9,453 bases of DNA from JAYUHK01 sp043767025 (GTDB lineage: Bacteria > Bacteroidota > Bacteroidia > Chitinophagales > Saprospiraceae). Of the stretch, positions 1-7,423 are shown piece by piece. How positions within the stretch are numbered: position 1 is the first letter of the stretch; each line of letters starts with the position of its first letter. The stretch covers positions 1-9,453 of the forward strand of contig JAYUHK010000087.1 in NCBI GenBank assembly GCA_043767025.1, written 5' to 3'. Under the pieces are notes generated by a model, which saw nothing but the letters and a program-made list of their open reading frames with translations, was not told the origin of the DNA and made no database searches. The position numbers were made by a program, and so were the translations under genes.

Positions 1-21
1 CGTCGGCGCGCGAAAAATACT

Positions 22-172
22 CGTCGGCTCCGCCAGACTCAAACAGTTTTCGCTTCGCCAGACGATATTTTTGCAAAAACTTGAATTTCTACAAGGCACG
101 TCCGAAAATACAGTGTCTTTAAATAAAAAGTTGCTTGAAATTTTAGTAAAAAAATTTCTTGCGTAACGTGAG
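22..172. repeat. Left arm of long inverted repeat
   Basis: Positions 22-114 are almost exactly the reverse complement of 9360-9453: in 93-94 bp I see two substitutions and one single-base indel. After a diverged stretch, similarity resumes at about 136-172 against 9302-9339 (shared core on this arm TGAAATTTTAGTAAAAAA, then TAACGTGAG). The arm contains an internal direct repeat of about 11 bp (CGCCAGAC core, period about 26 bp) and the palindrome TTTTTGCAAAAA. CGTCGG also occurs at 1-6, so the repeat may continue beyond the window. No transposase lies between the arms. The simplest reading is a dispersed genomic repeat present in inverted orientation, on which an assembly might break; ends of a mobile unit are the alternative. 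Confidence 0.85.
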
Positions 173-376
173 TTAGCAAATAGTTTCCAAAAAGTAATTT
201 TACTGAAATTGAAGAAAACAATACTCTATTATGTTCGGGATTGCGGATAAAATAAATCACTCATTTTTTCTTTATTCCTGTAAATGAAGCATAGAAAATA
301 AGCGTCCCGACTGCATAAGTTGATACTATTGTAAGCAAATTAAGCGATAAAAATAAAAAAAAACACCTCCTAAAAC

Positions 377-406
377 TTGTAGAATAAAAAAATAATCGTT
401 CCTTTG
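377..406 (+). promoter_or_regulatory. Candidate Bacteroidota-type promoter for the T9SS protein gene
   Basis: A TTG at 377-379 is followed after 19 bp by TTCCTTTG at 399-406, which matches the Bacteroidota -7 box TAnnTTTG except at one position. Spacing fits the family consensus (-33 TTTG/TTG, about 19-21 bp). The inferred transcript start would lie about 30-40 bp before the ATG at 448. One mismatch in an A/T-rich region keeps confidence modest. Confidence 0.35.
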
Positions 407-447
407 CAATAAATTATAATATCCCTTATCCATTTTTCAAATACCCG

Positions 448-3400
448 ATGAATTTAAAAAGATTTTTTATACTCGCTTTTAGTTCATTGCTGGCTCTTTC
501 GGCATTTCATTTCCACAAACAACACCACGAAAAAGAACAATTAGAAGAAGTAGAAGAATTGGAAACTCCCAATGATTATTTCTTTTTCCAGAGAAGCTAT
601 CCCGAACAGGTTTTCGCGCAAAATGCTTATTTAAAAGCTCTCCAAGCCGCAAAATCCGCTGCCGCAGAACGCAGCGACCCTCTCAACGCCAATAATATCA
701 ACTGGAAAATACAAGGTCCCGGCAATCTTGGCGCACGCGTAAACGTGGTGAAAGCGCACCCCAGCAACCCAAATATAATCTATGTCGGATTTTCAGGCGG
801 TGGAATTTTTAAAACCACCGACGGCGGCGGCAACTGGTTTCCTATCTTTGACGAACAAGCCTACCTATCGGTAAGCGATATTGTTTTGGACCCGCAAAAT
901 CCCGAAATCGTTTATGTAGGCACTGGCGATGTTAATATTTCAGGCTATCCATTTATCGGCAACGGCGTTTTTAGAAGCAATAACGGCGGTCAAAACTGGA
1001 CGAATCTGGGCTTGAGCGACCAAAAAATTATATCAAAAATTACGATTGACCCCTCCAACAGCAATATTTTATACGCCGCTTGCATGGGCAATCCTTTCGT
1101 GAGAGATAACAAACGAGGCGTTTACAAATCAATCAATAAAGGCGCGACGTGGTCGCAAGTGCTGTTTATTTCTACCCAAACTGGCGTGGTGGATTTGCTG
1201 CAAGACCCCAACCAACCCAACACGCTCTACGCCGCAGGTTGGGACAGAATCCGCAACAACGCCGAATCTGTACTTTCGGGGACAGGAGCAAAAATCTACA
1301 AAACCACAGACGGCGGCAGCAACTGGACTGTTCTCGGCGGCGGATTACCGACCGACGCGCAAAGTCGGATAGGCTTGGCAATGTCCAAACAAACACCCAA
1401 TACTATTTTTGCCGAATATGTGGGAGTGAATTTGCAACTCAATGGTATCTACAAAACCACAGACGGCGGCAATAATTTCAGCACAATTCCAACTTCTTCT
1501 GTTCTGAACGGTTTGAGCGGCGACGCACTCGGCGGTATGGGTTGGTATTTTGGAAAAATTTGGGTCAATCCCACCAACGACAACGATATAATGGTAGCCG
1601 GCGTAGATTTGTGGCGCACCCAAAACGGCGGCAACAACTGGTCAATAGAAGCCAGCTCCACAGTAGAAACTGACATTCATGCGGACAAACACGCATTGGA
1701 TTTTTTGCCCAACGGAAATATTTTGTTAGGCACTGACGGCGGTTTGTACCTGCATAATGTAGCAAACAATAGTTGGCAAGATGTGGAAAATATCCCCACT
1801 ACGCAGTTTTACAGGGTCGCCTACAACCCTCACAATCCGAATATGTACTACGGCGGAGCGCAAGACAACGGCACTTCGCGCGGCAGCTCAAGCGAACCTA
1901 ATAACTGGAACAGAATTTATGGTGCGGACGGTTTTCAGCCCGCTTTTCACTCCATTATTCCCGAAAAATTTTATGTGGAAACGCAAAACGGTAACATCGC
2001 AGTGACGACCGACAACGGCGCAAGTTGGAACTCAGCCACCAACGGACTGCTTTCAAGTGACCGCCGAAATTGGGATATGCCTTACCTGATTAGCACTCAC
2101 AATCCCGATAAAATGTATTGCGGTACCTATCGCCTCTACAAAAGCGTGTCTGCTAACACACCCAACTGGGTCAGTAAAAGTGCCGACCTTACCGACGGCG
2201 TTTTGACGGAAGACCGATTCCACAACATCACCACCATCGCCGAGTCGCCGATTGACTCCAATCAGTTGCTCGTTGGGACGAGCGATGCCAATGTTTGGCG
2301 CACCGACAACGGCGGCGCGACTTGGACTAACATCACGGCAGGCTTGCCCAATCGCTACATCACGTCCGTAAAATCTTCGCAAACCAACTCCAACTCCGTC
2401 TTTGTGGCGCAGTCTGGCTACCGCGACAATGATGTCACTCCTCACATATTCAAGTCCGACAACAAAGGTGGAGTTTGGAAATCCATCAGTGGCGACTTGC
2501 CCAATTTGGCGGTCAATGACTTGCTGGTATTACCGAACAGCAAAGATTCTGTGATTTTTGCAGCCACCGACGGCGGCGTTTATGCCACGTCCAATGCTGG
2601 TGTAAATTGGCAGCGTTTGGGAAAAAATATGCCTTTCATTCCTGTCTATGACATAGACCTCAATGTGGCGAAAAACGAAATTATCGCAGGTACTTTTGCG
2701 CGCTCCATTATGACTTTTCCGATTGATTCTTTGAATATTAATGTGGCGGTCGCCAAAATTAATTTGAGTGGATTGACATACAAACAAAATGGAATTGGAG
2801 TCGAAAATGTCACCATAGCTTTAGACCCCCAATCGAATATTATAAATACCGATGCGAGCGGAATATACAATTTTTTTGGGCTTAATAAAGGAATTTCTAC
2901 CACCATCACGCCCTACAAAAATACAGAAATCGTCAATGGTGTGACCACTTTTGACATGGTTTTGGCTCGAAAACATATTCTCGGAGTAGAGCTTTTGGCT
3001 TCTCCTTACCAACAAATTGCCGCCGATGTAAATAAAAGCGGCACGATAACTACCTTTGATTTGGTAGAAATGCGGAAAGTGATTTTGCGGATACAAGATA
3101 CTTTTCCCAACAATACCTCCTGGCGGTTCGTACCTGTGAGCTATATTTTTGTAGATCCAAGCAATGCTTTTTTGGACTTTTTTCCTGAATCTATTACTAA
3201 AAACACGCTTGCTGCGAATACCGTTAATGAAAACTTTATCGCCATTAAAATTGGCGACGTGAATGATAGTGCGTTGGGAATGGGAAATTTTGGCAACGAC
3301 CCAACCGAAAGAAGCAGCGAAACGCTCCAACTTTTTTATCCCGAATTTGAATACACGGCGGGCGAAATTATCTCGTTGCCTGTGCAAGGAAAATCGGGTA

Positions 3401-3987
3401 CGCAGGACGTTCAGGGATTTCAATTCAGTCTGAAATTTGATGCGCAACGATTTGATTATCTTGGGTTGGACAAAGAAAATACGGTAATCAACGATTTTTC
3501 GGAAGAAAATATCGGTGTCAGCTACGCTAAACAGGGGATTTTGACATTTAGTTGGGACGGATTGGTTCCGTCATCGACGAGAGGCGATTGGTTCAAACTA
3601 AAATTCAGAGCTAAAAAATCGGGCAACACGCGCCAAAACTGGTCGCTTAATTCTGACTTCACACAGGCAGAAGGTTATGATTCTGTGGCAAAAAAAATGT
3701 CCATCACCTTGACTTCACAGAGTAAAAGTTCAGTTTCGGACTGGTCTTTTACTGCTAATCCGTTCCAAACCCAAACTACGCTCCAACTTAATCTGACGAC
3801 TTCGGCAACACTCGAAGTAGAATTATTCACATTGGACGGTAAAAAATGCTTTGCCGAAAACAGGAATTTCGCTGCGGGCTTCCAAGAAATTAATATTTCC
3901 GACAGCCGTATTCCCAAAGGAATTTTGCTGTATCAAATTTTTGAAAACGGCAAAAAAATTGGAGTCGGAAAATTGTTAAAAATGTAA
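448..3987 (+). CDS. Secreted T9SS protein with Asp-box beta-propeller, dockerin-like and cohesin-like domains
   Basis: A 1179-residue protein predicted to be exported by Sec and then across the outer membrane by T9SS. Residues 1 to about 21 form a signal peptide (KR followed by a hydrophobic stretch). Residues about 83-730 form a beta-propeller region with about ten Asp-box motifs, for example FKTTDGGGNW near 121, YKTTDGGSNW, WRTDNGGATW and YATSNAGVNW near 712, as in BNR, sortilin/VPS10 and GH74-like propellers. A short carboxypeptidase-regulatory-like segment leads to a dockerin-like part (VTTFDMVLARKHILG near 832, then ADVNKSGTITTFDLVEMRKV near 859, and IKIGDVNDS near 935). About 962-1090 resembles a cohesin-type beta-sandwich (VQGFQFSLKFD). 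About 1098-1179 is a type A T9SS sorting domain (NPFQTQTTLQL, then a terminal KLLKM). I cannot assign a substrate or enzymatic activity; adhesion or polymer binding is as likely as hydrolysis. The ATG at 448 directly precedes the signal peptide. No T9SS machinery is encoded in this window. Confidence 0.9.
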   Translation: MNLKRFFILAFSSLLALSAFHFHKQHHEKEQLEEVEELETPNDYFFFQRSYPEQVFAQNAYLKALQAAKSAAAERSDPLNANNINWKIQGPGNLGARVNVVKAHPSNPNIIYVGFSGGGIFKTTDGGGNWFPIFDEQAYLSVSDIVLDPQNPEIVYVGTGDVNISGYPFIGNGVFRSNNGGQNWTNLGLSDQKIISKITIDPSNSNILYAACMGNPFVRDNKRGVYKSINKGATWSQVLFISTQTGVVDLLQDPNQPNTLYAAGWDRIRNNAESVLSGTGAKIYKTTDGGSNWTVLGGGLPTDAQSRIGLAMSKQTPNTIFAEYVGVNLQLNGIYKTTDGGNNFSTIPTSSVLNGLSGDALGGMGWYFGKIWVNPTNDNDIMVAGVDLWRTQNGGNNWSIEASSTVETDIHADKHALDFLPNGNILLGTDGGLYLHNVANNSWQDVENIPTTQFYRVAYNPHNPNMYYGGAQDNGTSRGSSSEPNNWNRIYGADGFQPAFHSIIPEKFYVETQNGNIAVTTDNGASWNSATNGLLSSDRRNWDMPYLISTHNPDKMYCGTYRLYKSVSANTPNWVSKSADLTDGVLTEDRFHNITTIAESPIDSNQLLVGTSDANVWRTDNGGATWTNITAGLPNRYITSVKSSQTNSNSVFVAQSGYRDNDVTPHIFKSDNKGGVWKSISGDLPNLAVNDLLVLPNSKDSVIFAATDGGVYATSNAGVNWQRLGKNMPFIPVYDIDLNVAKNEIIAGTFARSIMTFPIDSLNINVAVAKINLSGLTYKQNGIGVENVTIALDPQSNIINTDASGIYNFFGLNKGISTTITPYKNTEIVNGVTTFDMVLARKHILGVELLASPYQQIAADVNKSGTITTFDLVEMRKVILRIQDTFPNNTSWRFVPVSYIFVDPSNAFLDFFPESITKNTLAANTVNENFIAIKIGDVNDSALGMGNFGNDPTERSSETLQLFYPEFEYTAGEIISLPVQGKSGTQDVQGFQFSLKFDAQRFDYLGLDKENTVINDFSEENIGVSYAKQGILTFSWDGLVPSSTRGDWFKLKFRAKKSGNTRQNWSLNSDFTQAEGYDSVAKKMSITLTSQSKSSVSDWSFTANPFQTQTTLQLNLTTSATLEVELFTLDGKKCFAENRNFAAGFQEINISDSRIPKGILLYQIFENGKKIGVGKLLKM

Positions 3988-4008
3988 CAAAAATCATTTT
4001 TTTTATAA

Positions 4009-4045
4009 AAAAAGCCTTTTGAACCGCGCGTTCAGAAGGCTTTTT
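4009..4045 (+). terminator. Intrinsic terminator after the T9SS protein gene
   Basis: A 16-bp stem (4009-4024 with 4030-4045, AAAAAGCCTTTTGAAC pairing with its partner, one G-U wobble) encloses a 5-nt CGCGC loop and is followed by CGTTTTTT. The A-run before the stem also makes it usable on the opposite strand. It separates the secreted-protein gene from the sigma operon. Confidence 0.9.
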
Positions 4046-4062
4046 CGTTTTTTAGATACTCG

Positions 4063-4091
4063 TGCAACCTTTTTACACGTTTCCGTACCAA
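4063..4091 (+). promoter_or_regulatory. Putative autoregulated ECF-sigma promoter of the sigma/anti-sigma operon
   Basis: TGCAACC (4063-4069), a 15-bp spacer, then GTACCAA (4085-4091), followed by CAC. The same two boxes with the same spacer stand upstream of the PepSY-like lipoprotein gene (6322-6350), while the spacers differ completely in sequence. An AAC-containing -35 box is typical of ECF promoters, and ECF genes are commonly self-activated. The -10 box lies 49 bp before the TTG at 4134. Assignment to this particular sigma factor is inference. Confidence 0.6.
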
Positions 4092-4133
4092 CACTATTAA
4101 ATATCAAAAGAAAGCAAAACCAACAAAAATAAT

Positions 4134-4694
4134 TTGGCATTGAGTTGGAAAAATCAAAGTGAGGCAGAATGGGCAAAAGCCTGTGCAAATGGCGACAGAG
4201 AAGCCAGCAAAGCACTCTACGAAACTCATAAAGCGATGCTTTTTGGCGTTTGTCTGAGATATTCCTACGCCCGCTCGGAGGCGGAAGACGTGCTGCAAGA
4301 AGGATTTATAAAGATTTTCAGGGACATCAGCCAGTGGCGAGGCGAAGGTGCATTAGGAGCTTGGTTGAGAAAAGTAGTACTGAATGTAGCTCTTGGACAT
4401 TTGAGAAAAGCCATGTCACAATCAAACCTAAAAACGATAGAATTTGAACAATCTCACGATAACTTGAGCGTAGAACCCGAAGAATTTTGGGAACCCAACG
4501 CCACAGGAGTCGTAAAATTAATGAATGAACTGCCCACAGGATACCGAATCGTACTCAACTTATATGTGATAGAAGAATATTCGCACGAAGAAATATCCAA
4601 AGAATTAGGCATTTCTATCGGCACTTCCAAATCGCAACTTTCGCGCGCAAAAGACTTGCTTCGCAAAAAAATGGAAACCGCACTAACTAACTAA
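4134..4694 (+). CDS. ECF-type RNA polymerase sigma factor (sigma-70 family)
   Basis: A 186-residue ECF sigma factor, directing RNA polymerase to a small stress or envelope regulon. Region 2 spans about 24-92, with the core/-10 recognition signature AEDVLQEGFIKIF at 50-62 and an aromatic/basic stretch (WLRKVVLNVALGHLRK) after it. Region 4 spans about 125-180, with a helix-turn-helix at about 149-175 (SHEEISKELGISIGTSKSQL). Length is usual for the family. The frame has no ATG near its 5' end: it opens after a stop at 4098-4100, and the plausible starts are TTG at 4134 or TTG at 4140, both just before the conserved N-terminus; I keep 4134. The stop is 14 bp before the next ATG, so it is co-transcribed with the anti-sigma/barrel gene. 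The paired gene, with one TM helix and a barrel, suggests control by sequestration. Confidence 0.93.
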   Translation: MALSWKNQSEAEWAKACANGDREASKALYETHKAMLFGVCLRYSYARSEAEDVLQEGFIKIFRDISQWRGEGALGAWLRKVVLNVALGHLRKAMSQSNLKTIEFEQSHDNLSVEPEEFWEPNATGVVKLMNELPTGYRIVLNLYVIEEYSHEEISKELGISIGTSKSQLSRAKDLLRKKMETALTN

Positions 4695-4708
4695 ATAAAA
4701 TTCAGACG

Positions 4709-6307
4709 ATGGAAAATAATTACAATCAAGATAAATTCGAGGATTTTCTCAAAAAAACCCTCAAAAACTATGAGGAAAATCCCTCCAACGCGTTGTGGGA
4801 TAAGATTGACGCTTCGACGGCGTGGCAAAAACCACCCGCTAATCTGTCTATTTTTTCTAAAAAAATAATTTTTATGACTTCTGTGGCGGCAGCTTCGATG
4901 CTGGCGATAGGTCTGTTTATGTTTCAGCAGTCCAAAACTATCGCACAGTTGCAGACGGACTTGGCTACCCAAAAGACGAATTTAGAGCGCGTAGAAACCG
5001 AACAAAAGTCGTCAGAAAATAAGTTGGAAAACATAAAAATCACTCCGAACAGCATAGAGAAAATAAACGTAAAACCAATCGAAAAAACGAATGTGGAGCA
5101 ACTTGCGTCCAACGCTAATATGACTAAAAAGTCGAGCGTTCAAAGTACAATGTTGAATAAGACAAATTTTAACGCTGTCACAAATTATAAAAATAATGTA
5201 GAAAAAAATATCCGTTCTACTGATGCCAAACCTATTGAGTCGAACTCTAACGCTGTAGTAAATGGACAAATAATTGAGTCAAAAAAAGAAAATATTTTAA
5301 ATAATCAACTGACTGTCAATAGTTTGACACAAAATGAAGTTCAAAATAAGCTCGTAATAATCGCAGCAGAAAAAGTAGAAGAAAGGAAAAATGAAGTTAT
5401 TAATTTTTTACAAAAAATAAATAACGCTGAAATAGTAAATACAGACAAAAAAAGTCCTGAACTTGATATTCAAAAAATTATTCACCCAGTTTCGCAAGTT
5501 TTTAAAAGGCAAAATTGGTATGTGGGCGTGCAATCGCAAATTGGCGACCGCTACTTTGACAAAAAAGATTCTGGTCGTCACCATCAAAATAATCAAGTCG
5601 AAAACAGACCCGATGACATGGGTTCATTTTTTAGTTACGGCGTGACAGTAGGAAAAAATCTTGGCAAAAACTGGTCGCTCGAAAGTGGTTTGGAGCTGCT
5701 TAATTTTCAACATTCGGCATCTAACAATCCAAAATTGAACTTCCGCGAGCCACACGGAAATGGACAACACGGCGGCGGCGGTCGTGGCGACGACGACGAT
5801 TTTGAAGATATTTCTTACAATATAGCCTCAAGCGCAGGCGACGCAAAAGTAACCATACGAGTGAATCAAACAGATACATCTGTGCAGCTTCCAAAAAATA
5901 CGCCTATTGATATTCAGGTAGTTACGCAAGAATTGGAACGAAAATTGTCAATTCCTTTGACTGCAAAATACCGCTTCGGAGTCGGGCAATTCCACTTTTT
6001 TGCACTCGCTGGTCTTTCATTGGATTGCTCTATCTCAAGAAACTTAAACGTATCCGCCGCGCAGTCAAACTCTAATTTTTTTGAAACCAACCATAAAGAA
6101 AAAACGGAAGTCGTGTTCAGCAGCAACCAACCTTTTGCAGCGAGTTACCGACTCGGATTGGGCGTAGAATGGAAATTTATGAAAAACTATTCGGTCGAAT
6201 TTACTGCCAACCGCAGAGAGGATTTGTTGAGGTTCGATGCCGCCAATACCAGCCGTAGAGGTTCTCAAATCATGTCGGCAGGTTTGAGTTTGAAATATTT
6301 TTTATAA
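4709..6307 (+). CDS. Dual-membrane anti-sigma factor / outer-membrane beta-barrel fusion
   Basis: A 532-residue protein whose order of segments spans the envelope. Residues 1-50 look cytoplasmic and resemble Bacteroidota ECF anti-sigma N-termini (FEDFLKKTLKNYEENPSNALWDKI). Residues 53-72 form a single transmembrane helix. About 73-105 has coiled-coil character, and to about 268 follows an Asn/Lys/Glu-rich linker, roughly 196 residues after the membrane. From about 269 (NWYVGVQSQIGDRYF) to the terminal LSLKYFL, alternating strands resemble the OMP beta-barrel type (PF13568-like) and end in a C-terminal aromatic/hydrophobic residue pattern. A loop at 349-367 is rich in His, Gly and Asp (HGNGQHGGGGRGDDDDFED), with HH near 291. 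The architecture matches the dual membrane-spanning anti-sigma (Dma) type that I recall from Bacteroides thetaiotaomicron. It lies 14 bp after the sigma gene. The signal and partner are unknown. A plain OMP annotation would miss the N-terminal half. Confidence 0.82.
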   Translation: MENNYNQDKFEDFLKKTLKNYEENPSNALWDKIDASTAWQKPPANLSIFSKKIIFMTSVAAASMLAIGLFMFQQSKTIAQLQTDLATQKTNLERVETEQKSSENKLENIKITPNSIEKINVKPIEKTNVEQLASNANMTKKSSVQSTMLNKTNFNAVTNYKNNVEKNIRSTDAKPIESNSNAVVNGQIIESKKENILNNQLTVNSLTQNEVQNKLVIIAAEKVEERKNEVINFLQKINNAEIVNTDKKSPELDIQKIIHPVSQVFKRQNWYVGVQSQIGDRYFDKKDSGRHHQNNQVENRPDDMGSFFSYGVTVGKNLGKNWSLESGLELLNFQHSASNNPKLNFREPHGNGQHGGGGRGDDDDFEDISYNIASSAGDAKVTIRVNQTDTSVQLPKNTPIDIQVVTQELERKLSIPLTAKYRFGVGQFHFFALAGLSLDCSISRNLNVSAAQSNSNFFETNHKEKTEVVFSSNQPFAASYRLGLGVEWKFMKNYSVEFTANRREDLLRFDAANTSRRGSQIMSAGLSLKYFL

Positions 6308-6317
6308 AAAAATATTT
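6293..6317 (+). other. A/T-only hairpin over the stop codon of the anti-sigma/barrel gene
   Basis: AAATATTTTTT (6293-6303) pairs perfectly with AAAAAATATTT (6307-6317) around a 3-nt loop, with the TAA stop inside. An 11-bp stem of only A-T pairs is weak; it could slow or partly end transcription between the operon and the next gene, but chance in A/T-rich DNA is possible. Confidence 0.35.
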
Positions 6318-6321
6318 TCCA

Positions 6322-6350
6322 TGCAACCTAAAATCTAACTTTTGTACCAA
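6322..6350 (+). promoter_or_regulatory. Putative ECF-sigma promoter of the PepSY-like lipoprotein gene
   Basis: TGCAACC (6322-6328), 15 bp, GTACCAA (6344-6350), then TAC: the same boxes and spacing as at 4063-4091. It predicts that the lipoprotein belongs to the regulon of the neighbouring sigma factor. The leader to the ATG would be about 100 nt and is A/T-rich. A TAAC-TTTTG stretch overlaps it and loosely resembles the housekeeping -7 box, with one extra T. Confidence 0.55.
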
Positions 6351-6456
6351 TACAGAAAACAACAATTAATTAAAAAAAGTCAGCTGTTTATGACAAAAGA
6401 TATTTACAGATATATCAATAATTATTTATTCACAGAAAAATCAATTTTTTAAAAAA

Positions 6457-7233
6457 ATGAAAAAATTAATTCTCGGAGTGTTCGCACTCGGCTTGCTATT
6501 TTTCGTAGCTTGCCAAAAAGAAAGTTCCCCGTTTGTAAGCACTGCCGCAGCAGACCAAATCCAAAACGACGTCAGCCAACGCGTGATAAAATCAACAGAA
6601 TTGCCCGCTTCTGCGATTGCAGTTTTGAAAGCTGATTATCCGGGCGTGGGCATCGAGGCGGCTTACAAATCAACCAACGGGTATTCGGTAGAATTAAAAA
6701 ATGACTTCGTTGTCGTTTTTGACTCTAAAGGAGAGCACCTGAACGCAGGTCGCAAAAGAAATCCTTGTTTGGAAGGTGATACGGTTGCGGTATCTTCGCT
6801 TCCAGCAGCAGTCGCAGCCTACGTAACGGCTAATTATGCAGGCGCAAACATCGTCCGCGCTACCAAAAAAGCGGACGGCTCTTACGCAGTAAAAATCGAC
6901 AGCCCCAAAAAGGTTTTGATTTTTAATGCAAATGGCACTTTTGCGAACGATTGTACGCCTCCACCACCAATGCACCACCACCATGATACTTTGGAAATGG
7001 GCGGTCACGACTCACTCGACCATCACGGAAATGACACATTGGACCATCATGGAAATGACTCTATCCCGCACGGCGGCGGCGGTCACGGACACGGCGGCGA
7101 TAACGACTCTATCCCCGACGGTCACGGCGGCGGAATAGATAACGATTCTATCCCACACGGCGGCGGAGGTCATGGCGGCAACGGCGGTGGTCACGACGGC
7201 GACGGTGATGGTCACGGACACGGACACCATTAA
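6457..7233 (+). CDS. PepSY-like lipoprotein with His/Gly/Asp-rich C-terminal tail
   Basis: A 258-residue lipoprotein: a signal sequence ends in the lipobox-like FVAC, with Cys19 as the lipidation site. Two PepSY-like (DUF2874/PF11396 type) units follow at about 43-96 (LPASAIAVLKADYPG) and 110-165 (LPAAVAAYVTANYAG), each ending in a VxxFxxxG strand. Single cysteines follow each unit (Cys104, Cys166) and could pair. From the PPPP at 168 to the end lies a 91-residue low-complexity tail with 20 histidines plus many Gly and Asp. The tail repeats an H/N-D-S/T-L/I motif at 176, 184, 192, 200, 216 and 229; the first four are exactly eight residues (24 bp) apart. PepSY-like domains are periplasmic or surface modules of uncertain biochemical role. 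The tail chemistry suggests binding of transition metals or calcium, which is inference. The upstream ECF-type box predicts control by the sigma factor encoded just before. Confidence 0.85.
   Translation: MKKLILGVFALGLLFFVACQKESSPFVSTAAADQIQNDVSQRVIKSTELPASAIAVLKADYPGVGIEAAYKSTNGYSVELKNDFVVVFDSKGEHLNAGRKRNPCLEGDTVAVSSLPAAVAAYVTANYAGANIVRATKKADGSYAVKIDSPKKVLIFNANGTFANDCTPPPPMHHHHDTLEMGGHDSLDHHGNDTLDHHGNDSIPHGGGGHGHGGDNDSIPDGHGGGIDNDSIPHGGGGHGGNGGGHDGDGDGHGHGHH
6973..7230 (+). repeat. Degenerate coding repeats of the His-rich tail
   Basis: The tail is built from imperfect repeats: four 24-bp units from about 6982 to 7077, each coding for (H/N)D(S/T)(L/I) plus His/Gly, then two longer spaced copies starting at 7102 and 7141 (AAYGAYTCTATCCC core). 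Units differ at silent positions, which points to an older expansion kept at protein level. Confidence 0.75.
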
Positions 7234-7284
7234 TCGTCTGATAAGATATTTTAGTTTTAGTTAAGGACTGAAGAAAAAATAAGG

Positions 7285-7305
7285 TACTGTAAGAAAAAAT
7301 CAGTA
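7285..7305 (+). terminator. Weak hairpin, possible terminator after the lipoprotein gene
   Basis: TACTG (7285-7289) can pair with CAGTA (7301-7305) around an 11-nt A-rich loop, followed by TTTTATTTTAG. The stem is only 5 bp, so termination would be partial at best. Confidence 0.25.
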
Positions 7306-7306
7306 T

Positions 7307-7338
7307 TTTATTTTAGATACATTCTTAAGTTATATTTG
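7307..7338 (+). promoter_or_regulatory. Candidate housekeeping promoter for the small outer-membrane barrel gene
   Basis: TATATTTG (7331-7338) is a full match to the Bacteroidota -7 box TAnnTTTG. TTTA at 7307-7310, 20 bp upstream, matches the -33 box TTTG at three of four positions. The leader to the ATG at 7424 would be about 80 nt. No TGCAACC box is seen here, so this gene may be expressed independently of the ECF sigma factor. Confidence 0.45.
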
Positions 7339-7423
7339 AACAATAATTTTAAGTGTTACGGAAACGCATCTGGTGGTAAACTACTGGCGCGCTTGCGTAG
7401 CACTTTTTTAAAACTCCTTTTTT

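Larger units (their letters stand above)
1..447. other. Gene-free left region
   Basis: No convincing coding sequence is present. A minus-strand open frame (260-39) runs through the repeat arm and lacks recognisable protein features, so I treat it as repeat sequence. From about 173 to 370 the DNA is A/T-rich with no clear hairpin or RNA gene. The last part holds a candidate promoter for the large secreted protein. Confidence 0.6.

Noticed and set aside
39..260. 73-codon minus-strand open frame at the left end
   Set aside because: Much of it is repeat-arm sequence. The shared frame in the other arm is noted as a finding, but it is not enough to call a gene.
1294..1471. 25-bp exact direct repeat (1294-1318 and 1447-1471)
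   Set aside because: Both copies encode the same IYKTTDGG Asp-box stretch of the propeller; this is protein repeat structure, not a separate DNA element.
2053..2445. 130-codon open frame on the minus strand
   Set aside because: It is antisense to Asp-box repeats of the secreted protein; its openness follows from the codon composition of the true gene.
2821..3447. 208-codon open frame on the minus strand
   Set aside because: It lies inside the large secreted protein gene, opposite a well-supported domain series, and has no recognisable protein features.
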